A program made the position numbers and the translations under genes. The notes under the pieces are model-generated. The model was not told where the DNA came from, made no database searches, and worked only from the letters and a program-made list of their open reading frames with translations. 64,000 nt of DNA from Micavibrio sp. UBA6212 (GTDB lineage Bacteria; Pseudomonadota; Alphaproteobacteria; Micavibrionales; Micavibrionaceae): NCBI GenBank assembly GCA_002421905.1, contig DISK01000005.1, positions 30,432 through 94,431 on the forward strand. The letters run 5' to 3'. Shown piece after piece: positions 45,540 through 55,291 of this stretch. Numbering within the stretch: the stretch's first letter is position 1; each line of letters begins with the position of its first letter.

Positions 45540-46802
45540 TTAATCCTGACCCACGCGGGACAACTCAACAACTTGTCCATTGCCTTTGACAACAGCGCGA
45601 GCGACAGAAGACTGTGTTATCTTACGCTGCGGAAATTCTAAAATTTGTGCCTTTGCCTGTTTCTTGGCTTCTTTTTTCGTGGAAACTTCCTTTTCCGCTT
45701 CGGCAAAGGAGCGTTCAAATTTGATGAACCACAAGAAATTGGCATTGGAGCGATCCCGTACATCGGTAAAGATTGGATCAACCATAATTTGGGACACGAC
45801 AGATTCGGTATAATTCTGACCGAATGGCATACTACCCAAGGCCTTAATCAGATCAATCGCAATAACGCGGGACGCCTCGATATTATCGGAAAAGCTGTAA
45901 CCCTGATAATCCGCCAACATTTGCTGGATCAATAAACGATCTGCCTTACGGCACCGTTCGGACAAGAACCACGATTCGAAGATGGTTCGTGCCGCAGTAC
46001 CATTCTGAATAGAGCGAAAATCTGTAATCGCCTCACGGGCAAAAGCGCGTCCCAGATCAGCCGTTGGTGAATGTTCGATCCGTGCCCAGACATCCTTATG
46101 GCCTGCCAGTTGTAATTCCCAAGCCACACGAACCATGCTAACTGCCAGATCAGCCGTTTGAGCGCGATTAACCAGAACAGCAAAATCAGGATGCAAGGCC
46201 AACGGGTGCAAACCAGCCCCATGGCGATGTTGGTACATACGACGCAGTTCACGGGCAGCCAGTAAGGTCTGGTCAACCAGATCCATATCCTCCCGTACCA
46301 GAATTAAGCGGGATTCACGATCATAGGCCGCATCCATAACTTGATTGCTCAGACGCAGCTCAATATTGTTAAGTTGAGCAAAGCTCAGATACTGGGAAGC
46401 CAGACGGCTATCCTTAATCATAGAAAACAAGGACTCAAGCTTGTCCTCTGAGGACGAAACTGCTGGTGCACAAATACTCTGTGCATCCAGACAAAACAAA
46501 TCCATCTTTGCTGTTTCGGAGATTTCAAAGTCTTTTGCAATTTTATCGTAGGCATTGGCTTTTTCGCGCAAATCCGCAATATCACGTTCCAAAGCCTGTA
46601 GAACAGGGTCATCTAGTAGGAAATCATCCTCTTCGACTTCATCGAAATCTGTGTAAAATAGAGGTTGGTCACTGATCCACGTACAGCGAACTGGCTGAGA
46701 ATTATTCAGCGTATAAGCAAAACGGCAAACTGCTTGTGGCCAGATTTGTAATTCCGTGTCTTGCGTTCCACCGGTATCTCCGGCACCTGTTGTATTATCC
46801 AT
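45540..46802 (-). CDS. large unrecognised helical protein
   Basis: A 420-residue soluble protein: a short disordered start, an acidic segment (YTDFDEVEEDDFLLDDPVLQ), a coiled-coil stretch (LERDIADLREKANAYDKIAK), a long helical core with LAARELRRMYQHRHGAGLHP and WELQLAGHKDVWARI, and a Lys-rich tail with ILEFPQRK. No HExxH or other catalytic motif is seen, so a degenerate peptidase-like fold is only a guess. It is transcribed alone, between ubiA and secB. Confidence 0.75.
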   Translation of the reverse strand: MDNTTGAGDTGGTQDTELQIWPQAVCRFAYTLNNSQPVRCTWISDQPLFYTDFDEVEEDDFLLDDPVLQALERDIADLREKANAYDKIAKDFEISETAKMDLFCLDAQSICAPAVSSSEDKLESLFSMIKDSRLASQYLSFAQLNNIELRLSNQVMDAAYDRESRLILVREDMDLVDQTLLAARELRRMYQHRHGAGLHPLALHPDFAVLVNRAQTADLAVSMVRVAWELQLAGHKDVWARIEHSPTADLGRAFAREAITDFRSIQNGTAARTIFESWFLSERCRKADRLLIQQMLADYQGYSFSDNIEASRVIAIDLIKALGSMPFGQNYTESVVSQIMVDPIFTDVRDRSNANFLWFIKFERSFAEAEKEVSTKKEAKKQAKAQILEFPQRKITQSSVARAVVKGNGQVVELSRVGQD

Positions 46803-46954
46803 TTTGATTAAGGCCCCAACCCCAATTTATAAACAGCCCAACACTGCTTTATGGTTCTATTCTACGGAGGGATAGTTAACGGAAGGTAACCAGAACAAGA
46901 AAAAAGTCTTTTTTTTCAATGTGTTAACAGAATACTAACGGGTGTTTTCATAAT

Positions 46955-46979
46955 AAAAAGGGGGTGAAAACAACCCCTT
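46955..46979 (-). terminator. rho-independent terminator after secB
   Basis: On the minus strand AAGGGG (46979-46974), a ten-base loop and CCCCTT (46963-46958) are followed by a T run, 37 bases past the secB stop. Confidence 0.8.
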
Positions 46980-47015
46980 GATTCTATTAGATTCCAGAAT
47001 GACCCAGCAAGATGG

Positions 47016-47525
47016 CTACGCTTGTTTTGTCGCAGCTTCCGGATCTTTTTTGGCAAATCTCTCCAGATACATGGCGGCAAAATCAACTGGTCCGAGCAAT
47101 AAAGGGGGATAGCCACCATCCTGAATTAAGTCCGCCAGAACTTTACGAGCAAAAGGAAAGGCCAGTTTGGGCATTTCCACCAACAAAAGCGGGTGATGGT
47201 GTTCTTCCGCCACGTTTGGCATGGATACAGCCACACCATATAGAATTTCGGCAATATAAATCGTCTGGTCACCGCGAAAAGCACGCGCTGACAAACGGAT
47301 TGAAACTTCATAAAGAGATTTGACCTGAGAGTCTTCCAGAGGTTTGGCGTCCAAAGTAATATTGACATCCATCTTGGGCTGATCCTGACCACCCTTCAAG
47401 GAATGTGGCGCCCCCGGATTTTCAAACGAAGCATCCTTCACATACTGGGCGTGAACCATAACCGGCAGATTAGAAGGGGTCACACTGTTTGGGTCGGCAA
47501 CTATAGGGGGGGTAGGATTATTCAT
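47016..47525 (-). CDS. secB: protein-export chaperone SecB
   Basis: A 169-residue cytosolic chaperone that holds preproteins unfolded for SecA. It has VHAQYVKDASFENPGAPHSL near the start, the LYEVSIRLSARAFRGDQTIY core and LLVEMPKLAFPFARKVLADL, and ends after a PPLLLGPVDFAAMYLERF segment. Divergent from the Tim44-domain gene, as is usual in alphaproteobacteria. Confidence 0.95.
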   Translation of the reverse strand: MNNPTPPIVADPNSVTPSNLPVMVHAQYVKDASFENPGAPHSLKGGQDQPKMDVNITLDAKPLEDSQVKSLYEVSIRLSARAFRGDQTIYIAEILYGVAVSMPNVAEEHHHPLLLVEMPKLAFPFARKVLADLIQDGGYPPLLLGPVDFAAMYLERFAKKDPEAATKQA

Positions 47526-47734
47526 CTCTTCAAACCTTGTCTATATATTATCTTCGTACATCTCAATGTATCTCTACAATATGCCTCTGGTTAGCAGAGT
47601 TTTAGTTTTCAGACAATAAAGAAGCTCCCTATATACCAGTCTTTTCACGTCATAAAAGAGCGTGTTTCTCTTGTAGATTGCTATAAATTGCCTATATTGG
47701 TTGTCAACGAGACTTCTAAACAAGGGATTTTTCT

Positions 47735-48487
47735 GTGCCCGCCGATCTTCTTATATATATGGTGATAGCTGCCATCCTGATTTTCTGGTTGCGAAACACG
47801 TTGGGAACCCGCCATGGCGATGAGCGGGACCGTTCGGATATTGAGGATAAACTCAAAGATAAAATGTCCAAGAACCCGCAGGAGAAACCTCCGAGTCGGC
47901 TCATTGATATTATGGATGACCGACAAGGCGAGCATACCAACGAATTCCCCCTGCCTGAAAAGCAGGAAAATATGAAAGGGATCAAAGTCATATCGGCGGA
48001 TGTCGCGGAAGATCTGACCAAATTGATGCACGATATGCCCGGTTTTGACCCTCACCATTTCATAACAGGGTCAAAAGATGCCTTTGCCATGATTGTCGAA
48101 GCTTTTGCCAGAGGCGATTTACAGACACTTAAAGACCTGTTGTCTCCCGGAGTATTCAGAGCCTTCGAACATGAAATTAATAACCGGCAGGATCGGGGTG
48201 AAACGGTGCAAACCGATATCCATCAGGTCAAAACCGCAGAGATTCTCTCCATTATGCGTGTTGAACGAATGGTTTTTATAAAAATCAGATTTATCGCCGA
48301 AGAAACATGCGTGATAAAGAACCGGGATGGGTCTGTTATTTCGGGCAATCCAGACAAAATTACTGTTATGAATGATGTCTGGACATTTGGTCGGGAAATC
48401 AAATCAAAGAACCCGACATGGCATTTGTTCGAAACAACAGACGATGAGGTGGAAGACCACAAAACCCCTGTTCCAGACGCCTCTTAG
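47735..48487 (+). CDS. Tim44-domain membrane-anchored protein
   Basis: A 250-residue protein starting at GTG (AAGGGA eight bases upstream) with an N-terminal membrane helix (DLLIYMVIAAILIFWLRNTL), a charged linker and a Tim44/NTF2-like domain from about residue 90 (FITGSKDAFAMIVEAFARGD, VWTFGREIKSKNPTWHLFET). This is the alphaproteobacterial relative of mitochondrial Tim44, thought to help membrane-protein biogenesis. Confidence 0.92.
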   Translation: MPADLLIYMVIAAILIFWLRNTLGTRHGDERDRSDIEDKLKDKMSKNPQEKPPSRLIDIMDDRQGEHTNEFPLPEKQENMKGIKVISADVAEDLTKLMHDMPGFDPHHFITGSKDAFAMIVEAFARGDLQTLKDLLSPGVFRAFEHEINNRQDRGETVQTDIHQVKTAEILSIMRVERMVFIKIRFIAEETCVIKNRDGSVISGNPDKITVMNDVWTFGREIKSKNPTWHLFETTDDEVEDHKTPVPDAS

Positions 48488-48616
48488 GATAAATCCTTTT
48501 AGGCTCCCCCTTGTTTACCTACAGTCTAAGGATATTTTAATATCTTTCCCTTAAACATGTTTAGTGGCAGAATATGTATGGATATTGCCCGATAACCCGC
48601 GAATCGAGTTGCTGAA

Positions 48617-49264
48617 ATGAGTGATATAGAAATTACAGAAACAGCCAAAGTCGCCATTTTAGGTGACACCACCGAAAGCTTCAAATTAAAGCGGGGTGAG
48701 CAGGTTAATCTGACCCGTCTTGACCCTACACTTCGGCGCCTGATGATTGGTGTTGGCTGGGATGTTATCGGATTTGAGAAAGAGGCTCCGGATCTGGACT
48801 TGAGCATATTCCTGTTGGATAAGAACCACCAAACCCGCATGGATGAAGATTTTGTCTTCTACAACAACCTGAAAAGTCTGGAAGGTTCTGTAGAACATAT
48901 GGGAGACAATCGTACCGGTGCGGGGGACGGAGATGACGAGAATGTCCTCGTTGATCTGATGTCCCTGCCTTTTGAGCTGACCCGCGTTGCTTTTGTGATT
49001 TCCATCTATGAAGCAGAAATGCGTAACCAGACATTTCAGAGCGTTCGCAACTGTTTTTTACGCATTATGAATGATGAAAATGGTATTGAGCTGATGCGCT
49101 TCAATCTGGATCAGGAATTCAAAGAACTAGATAATGCAACTGCCGTTATTGTAGGGTTTCTGGAACGCAACGGGCCAAACTGGTTCTTTGAGGGAACGGG
49201 CAAGATGACATCTGGTGGATTAAAAGATATCGCAACCCAATACGGGATCGTTGTGTCTTACTAG
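48617..49264 (+). CDS. TerD-family stress protein
   Basis: A 215-residue TerD-fold protein. It has the early strand KLKRGEQVNLTRLDPTLRRL, the GVGWD motif, DLDLSIFLLDKNHQ, the Ca2+-binding loop NRTGAGDGDDENVLVDL, and ELTRVAFVISIYEAEMRNQT. Members bind calcium and are linked to tellurite, phage and envelope stress. No ter operon surrounds it; a second TerD-fold gene lies at 58.8 kb. Confidence 0.92.
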   Translation: MSDIEITETAKVAILGDTTESFKLKRGEQVNLTRLDPTLRRLMIGVGWDVIGFEKEAPDLDLSIFLLDKNHQTRMDEDFVFYNNLKSLEGSVEHMGDNRTGAGDGDDENVLVDLMSLPFELTRVAFVISIYEAEMRNQTFQSVRNCFLRIMNDENGIELMRFNLDQEFKELDNATAVIVGFLERNGPNWFFEGTGKMTSGGLKDIATQYGIVVSY

Positions 49265-49273
49265 ACCCAAAGA

Positions 49274-49777
49274 CTAAAACCCTTGGCCTTTCATATTCAA
49301 GATCTGTTCCGGACGGATTTTGGGAGATTTCCCACTACCACCGCCACGAGTCCCAGAGAATCTCTCTTTCTCGTTCACTTCGCGTTCCAATAGCGCATCA
49401 ATGTCCGGGATACGACCCTGCTCAATTTCTGTCACACAGGCACGGAAGAAATTACAACTTTTCTCTTCCCAATTATAAACCTTGTTGGCCCAATTTTCAC
49501 GCCTCACCCAGAAATCACAAACATCCCACTGATCCTTGATGTGCGGCTTGGCCTTCATCCAGAGAATCTGCTCAACACTCGGTTTACCTTCGGGTGGAAT
49601 ATCGTAGAGAATTTGCAGTTCAACCTCAATCTCTTCACCATCCGGATTCATGCGGACTTCAGCACTACAGCTCTTTCCGTCTTCCGGATCGTAAACCGAC
49701 CATGGAAAAGTCTCGTAGGGTGACAGCACATAGCTGACACCAAGTTTCTCTATAAGCTCGCCCAAAGGAAGTTTCAT
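49274..49777 (-). CDS. unrecognised soluble protein
   Basis: A 167-residue acidic protein. The first half has beta-rich content with an EVRMNPDGEEIEVELQILYD stretch and Trp residues in FPWSVYDPEDG; the second half has CDFWVRRENWANKVYNWEEK and ends in a Gly/Lys-rich tail (RGGGSGKSPKIRPEQILNMK). No domain recognised. It is ten bases from the convergent TerD gene and 19 bases after xseA on the same strand. Confidence 0.7.
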   Translation of the reverse strand: MKLPLGELIEKLGVSYVLSPYETFPWSVYDPEDGKSCSAEVRMNPDGEEIEVELQILYDIPPEGKPSVEQILWMKAKPHIKDQWDVCDFWVRRENWANKVYNWEEKSCNFFRACVTEIEQGRIPDIDALLEREVNEKERFSGTRGGGSGKSPKIRPEQILNMKGQGF

Positions 49778-49795
49778 GGGTTTTTCTTAAAAGAT

Positions 49796-51187
49796 TTATT
49801 GGATTTCTTCAAGAAGTGTTTTGAGAGACCCGTCTCGCAGCTCGATTTTCAGACTGTTTTGAACCGCCACCTCTTTGACTGAAGTCACGAGATGACCATT
49901 CTGATCCCGCACCAGCGCAAATCCACGATTGAGAACTGATTTGAAAGATAAAAGTTCCAGCATCTTGGAGGATTGATCTGTTTTGCGGGCTCTATCCTGT
50001 AATGCAGTATCCTTCGCTCGATTCAAATTGGCACAAAGATGATCCAGATTTTTCTGCGCCAACGCCAGAATCTGCCCTGGATGAAGGAGGCGCGCAGAAA
50101 GCCGGAGATATTTTTGTTCAAAACGCCCGATGTGACTTTCCAACCCATATCCCAGCTGATCGGATAAGTGATCCAGCATTTGCGTCCGCACATCCAGTAC
50201 GCGGGTAGGGTCGCCCAACCGCGCTGATAAATGCGCTAAATTTTGGGAATTTTGCTGGATTAGCCGCTGAAGGCTTGATCTTAGCCTATTTTGCGCTTCT
50301 ATCGTAAAATCCAGAAGTTTAGATCGTTCTGGAACCGCCAATTCCGCTGCAGCCGTCGGGGTAGGTGCCCGTAAGTCCGAGGCAAAATCAATCAACGTGG
50401 TATCGGTTTCATGCCCAATGGCAGAAATAAGAGGGATTGTGCAGTTGGCTACGGCACGTACAACGGCCTCGTCATTAAAGGGCATCAGGTCCTCGAGGCT
50501 TCCGCCACCCCGCGCCACAATAATCAGGTCAGGCCTTTGAATACCTGAGCTTTCAGATAATTGAGAGAACCCGTTTATCGCGGCCACAATTTCCTCAGCA
50601 GCGCCTTCTCCTTGTACACGTACAGGCCAGACCACGACAGAAACCGGAAATCTGTCTTCAAGACGATGCAAAATATCACGGATCACCGCACCTGTCGGAG
50701 ACGTAACCACCCCGATGACTTGGGGTAAAAAAGGAAGCTTACTTTTTCTTCCCTCATCAAATAATCCCTCAGACGCCAGACGCTTTTTTCGCTCTTCCAG
50801 CATTTTGAGCAAAGCCCCCTCACCGGCAAGCTCCATACTCTCAACCACCATCTGGTAATTGGATCGCGCAGGATAGGAAGTAATTTTGCCAGTACAAACA
50901 ACATCCAGCCCCTCCTCAGGTTTGAGCGCTAGACGAGCAACATTCCCCCGCCAACATACAATATTGAGAACAGAATCTGCATCTTTGAGGTCAGAATAAA
51001 GGTGGCCGGAGCTGTGAATTTTGACCCGTGATAGCTCTCCACGCACCCGCACCCGCCCATATGTGTCCTCCAAGGTCCTTTTCAAGGAATAGGCCAGCTC
51101 GGAAACACTCAATTCGGGGACATTACTGCCGGATTGGGAAGGGGGCTGCAAAGGCTCATTATCTGGCGATGAAAGAAAGTCAGTCAT
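49796..51187 (-). CDS. xseA: exodeoxyribonuclease VII large subunit
   Basis: A 463-residue nuclease subunit: an N-terminal OB-fold (NVPELSVSELAYSLKRTLED), a catalytic domain with GVVTSPTGAVIRDILHRLED, IIVARGGGSLEDLMPFNDEA and GHETDTTLIDFASDLRAPTP, and a C-terminal coiled coil. It degrades single-stranded DNA with XseB. The open frame reaches 51298, overlapping putA by 65 bases; the ATG at 51187 (alternative 51202) matches the family start. Confidence 0.93.
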   Translation of the reverse strand: MTDFLSSPDNEPLQPPSQSGSNVPELSVSELAYSLKRTLEDTYGRVRVRGELSRVKIHSSGHLYSDLKDADSVLNIVCWRGNVARLALKPEEGLDVVCTGKITSYPARSNYQMVVESMELAGEGALLKMLEERKKRLASEGLFDEGRKSKLPFLPQVIGVVTSPTGAVIRDILHRLEDRFPVSVVVWPVRVQGEGAAEEIVAAINGFSQLSESSGIQRPDLIIVARGGGSLEDLMPFNDEAVVRAVANCTIPLISAIGHETDTTLIDFASDLRAPTPTAAAELAVPERSKLLDFTIEAQNRLRSSLQRLIQQNSQNLAHLSARLGDPTRVLDVRTQMLDHLSDQLGYGLESHIGRFEQKYLRLSARLLHPGQILALAQKNLDHLCANLNRAKDTALQDRARKTDQSSKMLELLSFKSVLNRGFALVRDQNGHLVTSVKEVAVQNSLKIELRDGSLKTLLEEIQ

Positions 51188-51217
51188 AAAAGCTTTATGC
51201 ATCCTTTTTAAAAAAAA

Positions 51218-51226
51218 TGCTATACT
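51218..51226 (+). promoter_or_regulatory. extended -10 promoter of putA, probably leaderless
   Basis: TGCTATACT is a near-perfect extended -10 (TGnTATAAT). Its last T at 51226 predicts a start of transcription at about 51233, next to the ATG at 51234. No ribosome-binding site is seen. Confidence 0.55.
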
Positions 51227-51233
51227 CGCTCGC

Positions 51234-54215
51234 ATGACGAACAAACCTATCATCAACACCGTTCCTCTTACTCCCTGTGGTGCAATCCCGCTCACCACAA
51301 CGCTTGAAAATTTGCTGCAACAAATTGACTGGGATTCAAGCCGCGCACAAAGAATTAATGCTGCTGCTTATAAAATGATTGTAAAGATCAGAGATGAAAA
51401 TGGCTCAAACTCAGAGATTGAAACTTTTTTACAAAATTATTCCTTAACTTCCCCACAAGGGCGTGCCCTTATGACTTTGGCCGAATCTTTGCTGCGGATT
51501 CCAGATTCAGCCACGGCTGACATGCTTATTGCCGAGAAAATAAGTTTATCCGAGTGGGGAGGAACGGGCGGGAATAATTTCTTTATGAAATCTGCCGGAA
51601 TAGGGTTGGGGCTCGTCAAATCTGCGCTAGGTATGGGGTCTGTTATCAGCTCTCTGGGGAAACCGGTAATTCGCAAGGCCATGCAGGAAACAGTCCGTCA
51701 TTTGGGTGGGCAGTTTGTTCTGGGACAAACGATTGAAGAGGCCATGAAACGCGCCAAAACCATGGCCGAAAAAGAAGGGTTGCGGTCATCTTTTGATATA
51801 CTTGGTGAGGGCGCACGAACCAGCGAAGACGCAGATCGTTATTTTGCATCTTATAAGGCCGCTCTTGAGAAAATTGGCAATGCAGCAGACCTAAAAAAAC
51901 CGCTGGAATTTCGCCATGGTATGTCGGTTAAACTCTCGGCACTTCACCCCAGATATACTTGGACCCATGCTGATATCTGCGTTCCAGTCCTACGGGATCG
52001 TTTGTTGGAACTGGCGCGCCTTGCTGCACAAAAAGGCGTCCCCTTGACCGTTGATGCCGAAGAGTGTGAACGTCTTGAGCTTTCTTTGGAAATTATCCGA
52101 CAAACACTAGAGAAACTTGCTTGTCCTGACTGGCACGGCTTTGGTCTAGCCGTTCAAGCCTATAACCGCCAATGCCTCGAGGTCATTGATGCTGTGGCTG
52201 GTTTCGCCAGAAAATACGGCGTAACCTTGCAGGTCCGGCTGGTCAAAGGTGCATATTGGGATGGAGAAATTAAACGCGCACAAATCAGCGGATGGCCGGA
52301 TTATCCGGTTTTCCAGCGCAAAAGTCAGACCGACCTGTCCTACCTTGTTGCTGCACAAAAATTGCTGTCCTATCGTGGGACTATATACCCGATGTTCGCC
52401 ACCCATAACGCCTATACCGCCGCTGCCATTCTCGATTTTGCGGGAGATGACCGTTCCGGCTTCGAGTTCCAGCGCCTGCATGGCATGGGAGCTGCATTAA
52501 GCCATATCCTGAGACAAGACGAAAATATTCCCGTGACGGTTTACGCACCTGTCGGTCCCTATGAAGACCTATTGCCTTATCTAGTGCGCCGGATGCTTGA
52601 GAACGGTGCAAATGCGTCCTTTGTTGCCAAATTGCGCGATGAAAAGACATCTGTTGATGATCTTGTGAGTGATCCGGTTGAGCGGGTAAAAACGGAGACA
52701 AATCCCGAACCTCTCCCCAAGCCGCTTGAGATATACAGTGACCGCAAAAACTCCCAAGGAATTGACCTGTCTTCCCAGATTATCCGCGATGGATTTTTTG
52801 CAAAAATTCCTGAAAAAGGACAATTTGACCTTCCCCTCACGCCCCCTCACCATCAGGCATTCAATCGGGCCAGAATAGCCTTTGGCTCATGGAATAAAGT
52901 TCCAGCGGATAGTCGCGCTGGTTATCTGGAAAAAATGGCTGATTTGCTGGAAGACCATACGCCAGAATTAATGGCATTATTGCAAGACGAAGGCAAGAAA
53001 ACCCTGTTTGATGCCATTGCAGAAATCCGCGAGGCTGTCGATTTTTGCAGATATTATGCCCAGCAGGGACGCAAGGAATTTGGAAATACGGGCACTGAAC
53101 TACACGGCCCAACCGGTGAGGCCAACCATCTAAAACTTAGCGGCCGCGGAGTTTTTGTTTGCATTTCACCATGGAATTTCCCCTTAGCCATTTTTTTGGG
53201 GCAGGTGAGTGCTGCGCTGATGGCGGGCAACACCGTTCTGGCAAAACCCGCCGAACAAACACCACAAATTGCTGCTTTTGCTGTCCACTTGCTGCACCAA
53301 TCAGGCATCCCGCAAGACTGCGTAATCTTCATGAATGGGGATGGCACATTGGGCGCTGAACTGGTGCGACACCCAGATGTAGCGGGTGTGGCCTTCACAG
53401 GTTCAACCGATGTTGCACACCATATTCAAAGATCGTTAAGTGCCAAAGACGGGCCAATCGTTCCCCTGATTGCGGAAACAGGTGGTCAAAATGCCATGAT
53501 TGTTGATTCAACCGCCCTACCTGAACAAGTCGTCGATGATGTTATTTTGTCGGCCTTTGGGTCGGCAGGGCAGCGATGCTCGGCTCTACGGATTTTATAT
53601 CTACAAAACGACGTGGCAGACCGGATCATCAACCTGTTGCAGGGCGCCATGAGCCAGTTACACGTTGGAACATCCCGCGCCTCCATGACGGATATCAGCG
53701 AAGTCATAGATAAAGAAGCGCAGCAAAACCTGCAAAACCACATCAAGTACCTGCAAAGCTTTGCCAAAAAGATTGCCGAATGCCCTGTCCCACAAAGCCT
53801 GCCCGGCACCTATTTTGCGCCATGTGCCTATGAGATAGACCGTTTGAATCGGTTGAAAGGCGAAGTTTTTGGCCCCATATTGCACATTATCCGGTTTGAT
53901 GCCACAAAGCTGGATCAAGTGATTGATGAGATCAATGCAACCGAATTTGGCCTGACATTTGGTCTGCAATCCCGTTTGGAAGGCCGGTTTGCAGAGCTTT
54001 CTTCAAAAATCCACGCCGGAAACATATATATCAACCGCTCCATGATCGGGGCAGTGGTCGGGGTACAACCGTTTGGAGGACAAGGCCTGTCCGGAACCGG
54101 CCCCAAGGCAGGTGGCCCCCATTATCTTCACCGTTTTGCCACCGAGCAAAGTATTTCCAACAACATCATGGCATCGGGCGGCAATATTGATCTGATCTCC
54201 AGAAATCTCGACTAA
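51234..54215 (+). CDS. putA: bifunctional proline dehydrogenase / P5C dehydrogenase
   Basis: Oxidises proline to glutamate in two steps. The 993-residue protein has a helical N-terminal arm, a proline dehydrogenase barrel (about residues 130-450; VKLSALHPRYTWTH, VRLVKGAYWDGEIKRAQ, FATHNAYTAAAILDF, FEFQRLHGMGAAL) and an aldehyde dehydrogenase domain (about 520-980; CISPWNFPLAIFLGQVSAAL, catalytic Glu in LIAETGGQNAMIVD, catalytic Cys in GSAGQRCSALRILYL). It lacks the N-terminal ribbon-helix-helix DNA-binding domain and the C-terminal domain of longer PutAs, so it is not expected to repress its own gene. Confidence 0.97.
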   Translation: MTNKPIINTVPLTPCGAIPLTTTLENLLQQIDWDSSRAQRINAAAYKMIVKIRDENGSNSEIETFLQNYSLTSPQGRALMTLAESLLRIPDSATADMLIAEKISLSEWGGTGGNNFFMKSAGIGLGLVKSALGMGSVISSLGKPVIRKAMQETVRHLGGQFVLGQTIEEAMKRAKTMAEKEGLRSSFDILGEGARTSEDADRYFASYKAALEKIGNAADLKKPLEFRHGMSVKLSALHPRYTWTHADICVPVLRDRLLELARLAAQKGVPLTVDAEECERLELSLEIIRQTLEKLACPDWHGFGLAVQAYNRQCLEVIDAVAGFARKYGVTLQVRLVKGAYWDGEIKRAQISGWPDYPVFQRKSQTDLSYLVAAQKLLSYRGTIYPMFATHNAYTAAAILDFAGDDRSGFEFQRLHGMGAALSHILRQDENIPVTVYAPVGPYEDLLPYLVRRMLENGANASFVAKLRDEKTSVDDLVSDPVERVKTETNPEPLPKPLEIYSDRKNSQGIDLSSQIIRDGFFAKIPEKGQFDLPLTPPHHQAFNRARIAFGSWNKVPADSRAGYLEKMADLLEDHTPELMALLQDEGKKTLFDAIAEIREAVDFCRYYAQQGRKEFGNTGTELHGPTGEANHLKLSGRGVFVCISPWNFPLAIFLGQVSAALMAGNTVLAKPAEQTPQIAAFAVHLLHQSGIPQDCVIFMNGDGTLGAELVRHPDVAGVAFTGSTDVAHHIQRSLSAKDGPIVPLIAETGGQNAMIVDSTALPEQVVDDVILSAFGSAGQRCSALRILYLQNDVADRIINLLQGAMSQLHVGTSRASMTDISEVIDKEAQQNLQNHIKYLQSFAKKIAECPVPQSLPGTYFAPCAYEIDRLNRLKGEVFGPILHIIRFDATKLDQVIDEINATEFGLTFGLQSRLEGRFAELSSKIHAGNIYINRSMIGAVVGVQPFGGQGLSGTGPKAGGPHYLHRFATEQSISNNIMASGGNIDLISRNLD

Positions 54216-54224
54216 AGCAACAAG

Positions 54225-55217
54225 ATGAACTCCTTAAAACTGCGTCTGTCCTATATTTTAATTCCCATTCTTGGTCTGATCTGTCTATTTTTCCCAATAG
54301 GAGCGGCATTAGCCCTGATTCTCGGCATTCTCTGTGCAACAATGATCGGCAATCCCTATGCGGCCCAGTCAAAAATCTGGACCCCGCATCTCCTCTCGCT
54401 CAGCATCATTGGTCTGGGGGCTGGTATGAATCTGCTCACCGTTGCACATACTGGGGTCGCCGGCATCGGATATACCGCCATCAGCATTACCCTGACCATT
54501 CTCGTTGGTGTAGGTCTGGGGATATGGTTCAAGATTGATCGGGAATCCTCGCTGCTCATTACCATCGGAACGGCGATTTGCGGTGGAAGCGCCATTGCCG
54601 CCCTCGCACCGGTTATCCATGCCAAGCACCATAATATCTCAGTTGCCTTAGGGGTTGTTTTTATGCTCAACGCCCTTGCCCTGATTATTTTCCCCGCAAT
54701 TGGCCATTACCTTAACCTCTCGCAACTGCAATTCGGATTGTGGAGTGCTCTGGCCATCCACGACACCAGTTCAGTTGTCGGGGCAGGACTGAAATACGGT
54801 GCAGAAGCCTTGCAAACAGGAACTACCATCAAGCTCGCTCGCGCCTTATGGATCGTTCCACTGGTCTTTATAATTCAGGCTGCTTTGCACCAGATCGATA
54901 AACGCAACGCCTCGAGTACAGAAGACAAAAACAGCACGCCGGAACCCAAAAGGAAATATCCGTGGTTTATTTTGGGATTTCTGGTTATGGCCGCAATCTT
55001 TACCTACATGCCTGAATGGAGCCAGACAGGGGACATAATTGAAACAGGTGCGAGAAAATTATTGGTTCTAACTCTGTTTTTAATTGGATCAAACCTGACT
55101 TTGTCCAATATCAAGGCCGTTGGAATGAAACCTCTCATTCTTGGGGTTTTATTATGGATTTGCGCATCAAGTGTGAGTCTACTCGCCATTTACGAAGGCT
55201 GGATTTCTGTTTCATAA
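54225..55217 (+). CDS. YeiH-type (UPF0324) putative transporter
   Basis: A 330-residue inner-membrane protein with about ten helices. Family motifs: LSIIGLGAGMNLLTVAHTGV, ITIGTAICGGSAIAALAPVI, LWSALAIHDTSSVVGAGLKY and the closing LFLIGSNLTLSNIKAVGMKP. Relatives are annotated as possible sulfate or sulfonate exporters; the substrate is not established. It is ten bases after putA, so probably cotranscribed with it. Confidence 0.92.
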   Translation: MNSLKLRLSYILIPILGLICLFFPIGAALALILGILCATMIGNPYAAQSKIWTPHLLSLSIIGLGAGMNLLTVAHTGVAGIGYTAISITLTILVGVGLGIWFKIDRESSLLITIGTAICGGSAIAALAPVIHAKHHNISVALGVVFMLNALALIIFPAIGHYLNLSQLQFGLWSALAIHDTSSVVGAGLKYGAEALQTGTTIKLARALWIVPLVFIIQAALHQIDKRNASSTEDKNSTPEPKRKYPWFILGFLVMAAIFTYMPEWSQTGDIIETGARKLLVLTLFLIGSNLTLSNIKAVGMKPLILGVLLWICASSVSLLAIYEGWISVS

Positions 55218-55291
55218 AGAGAAATGTTTTGACCTTGTCTTAAAGAAACTTATACTCAGCCTCACTCAGGAAACAACTTGGATCTTTTATC

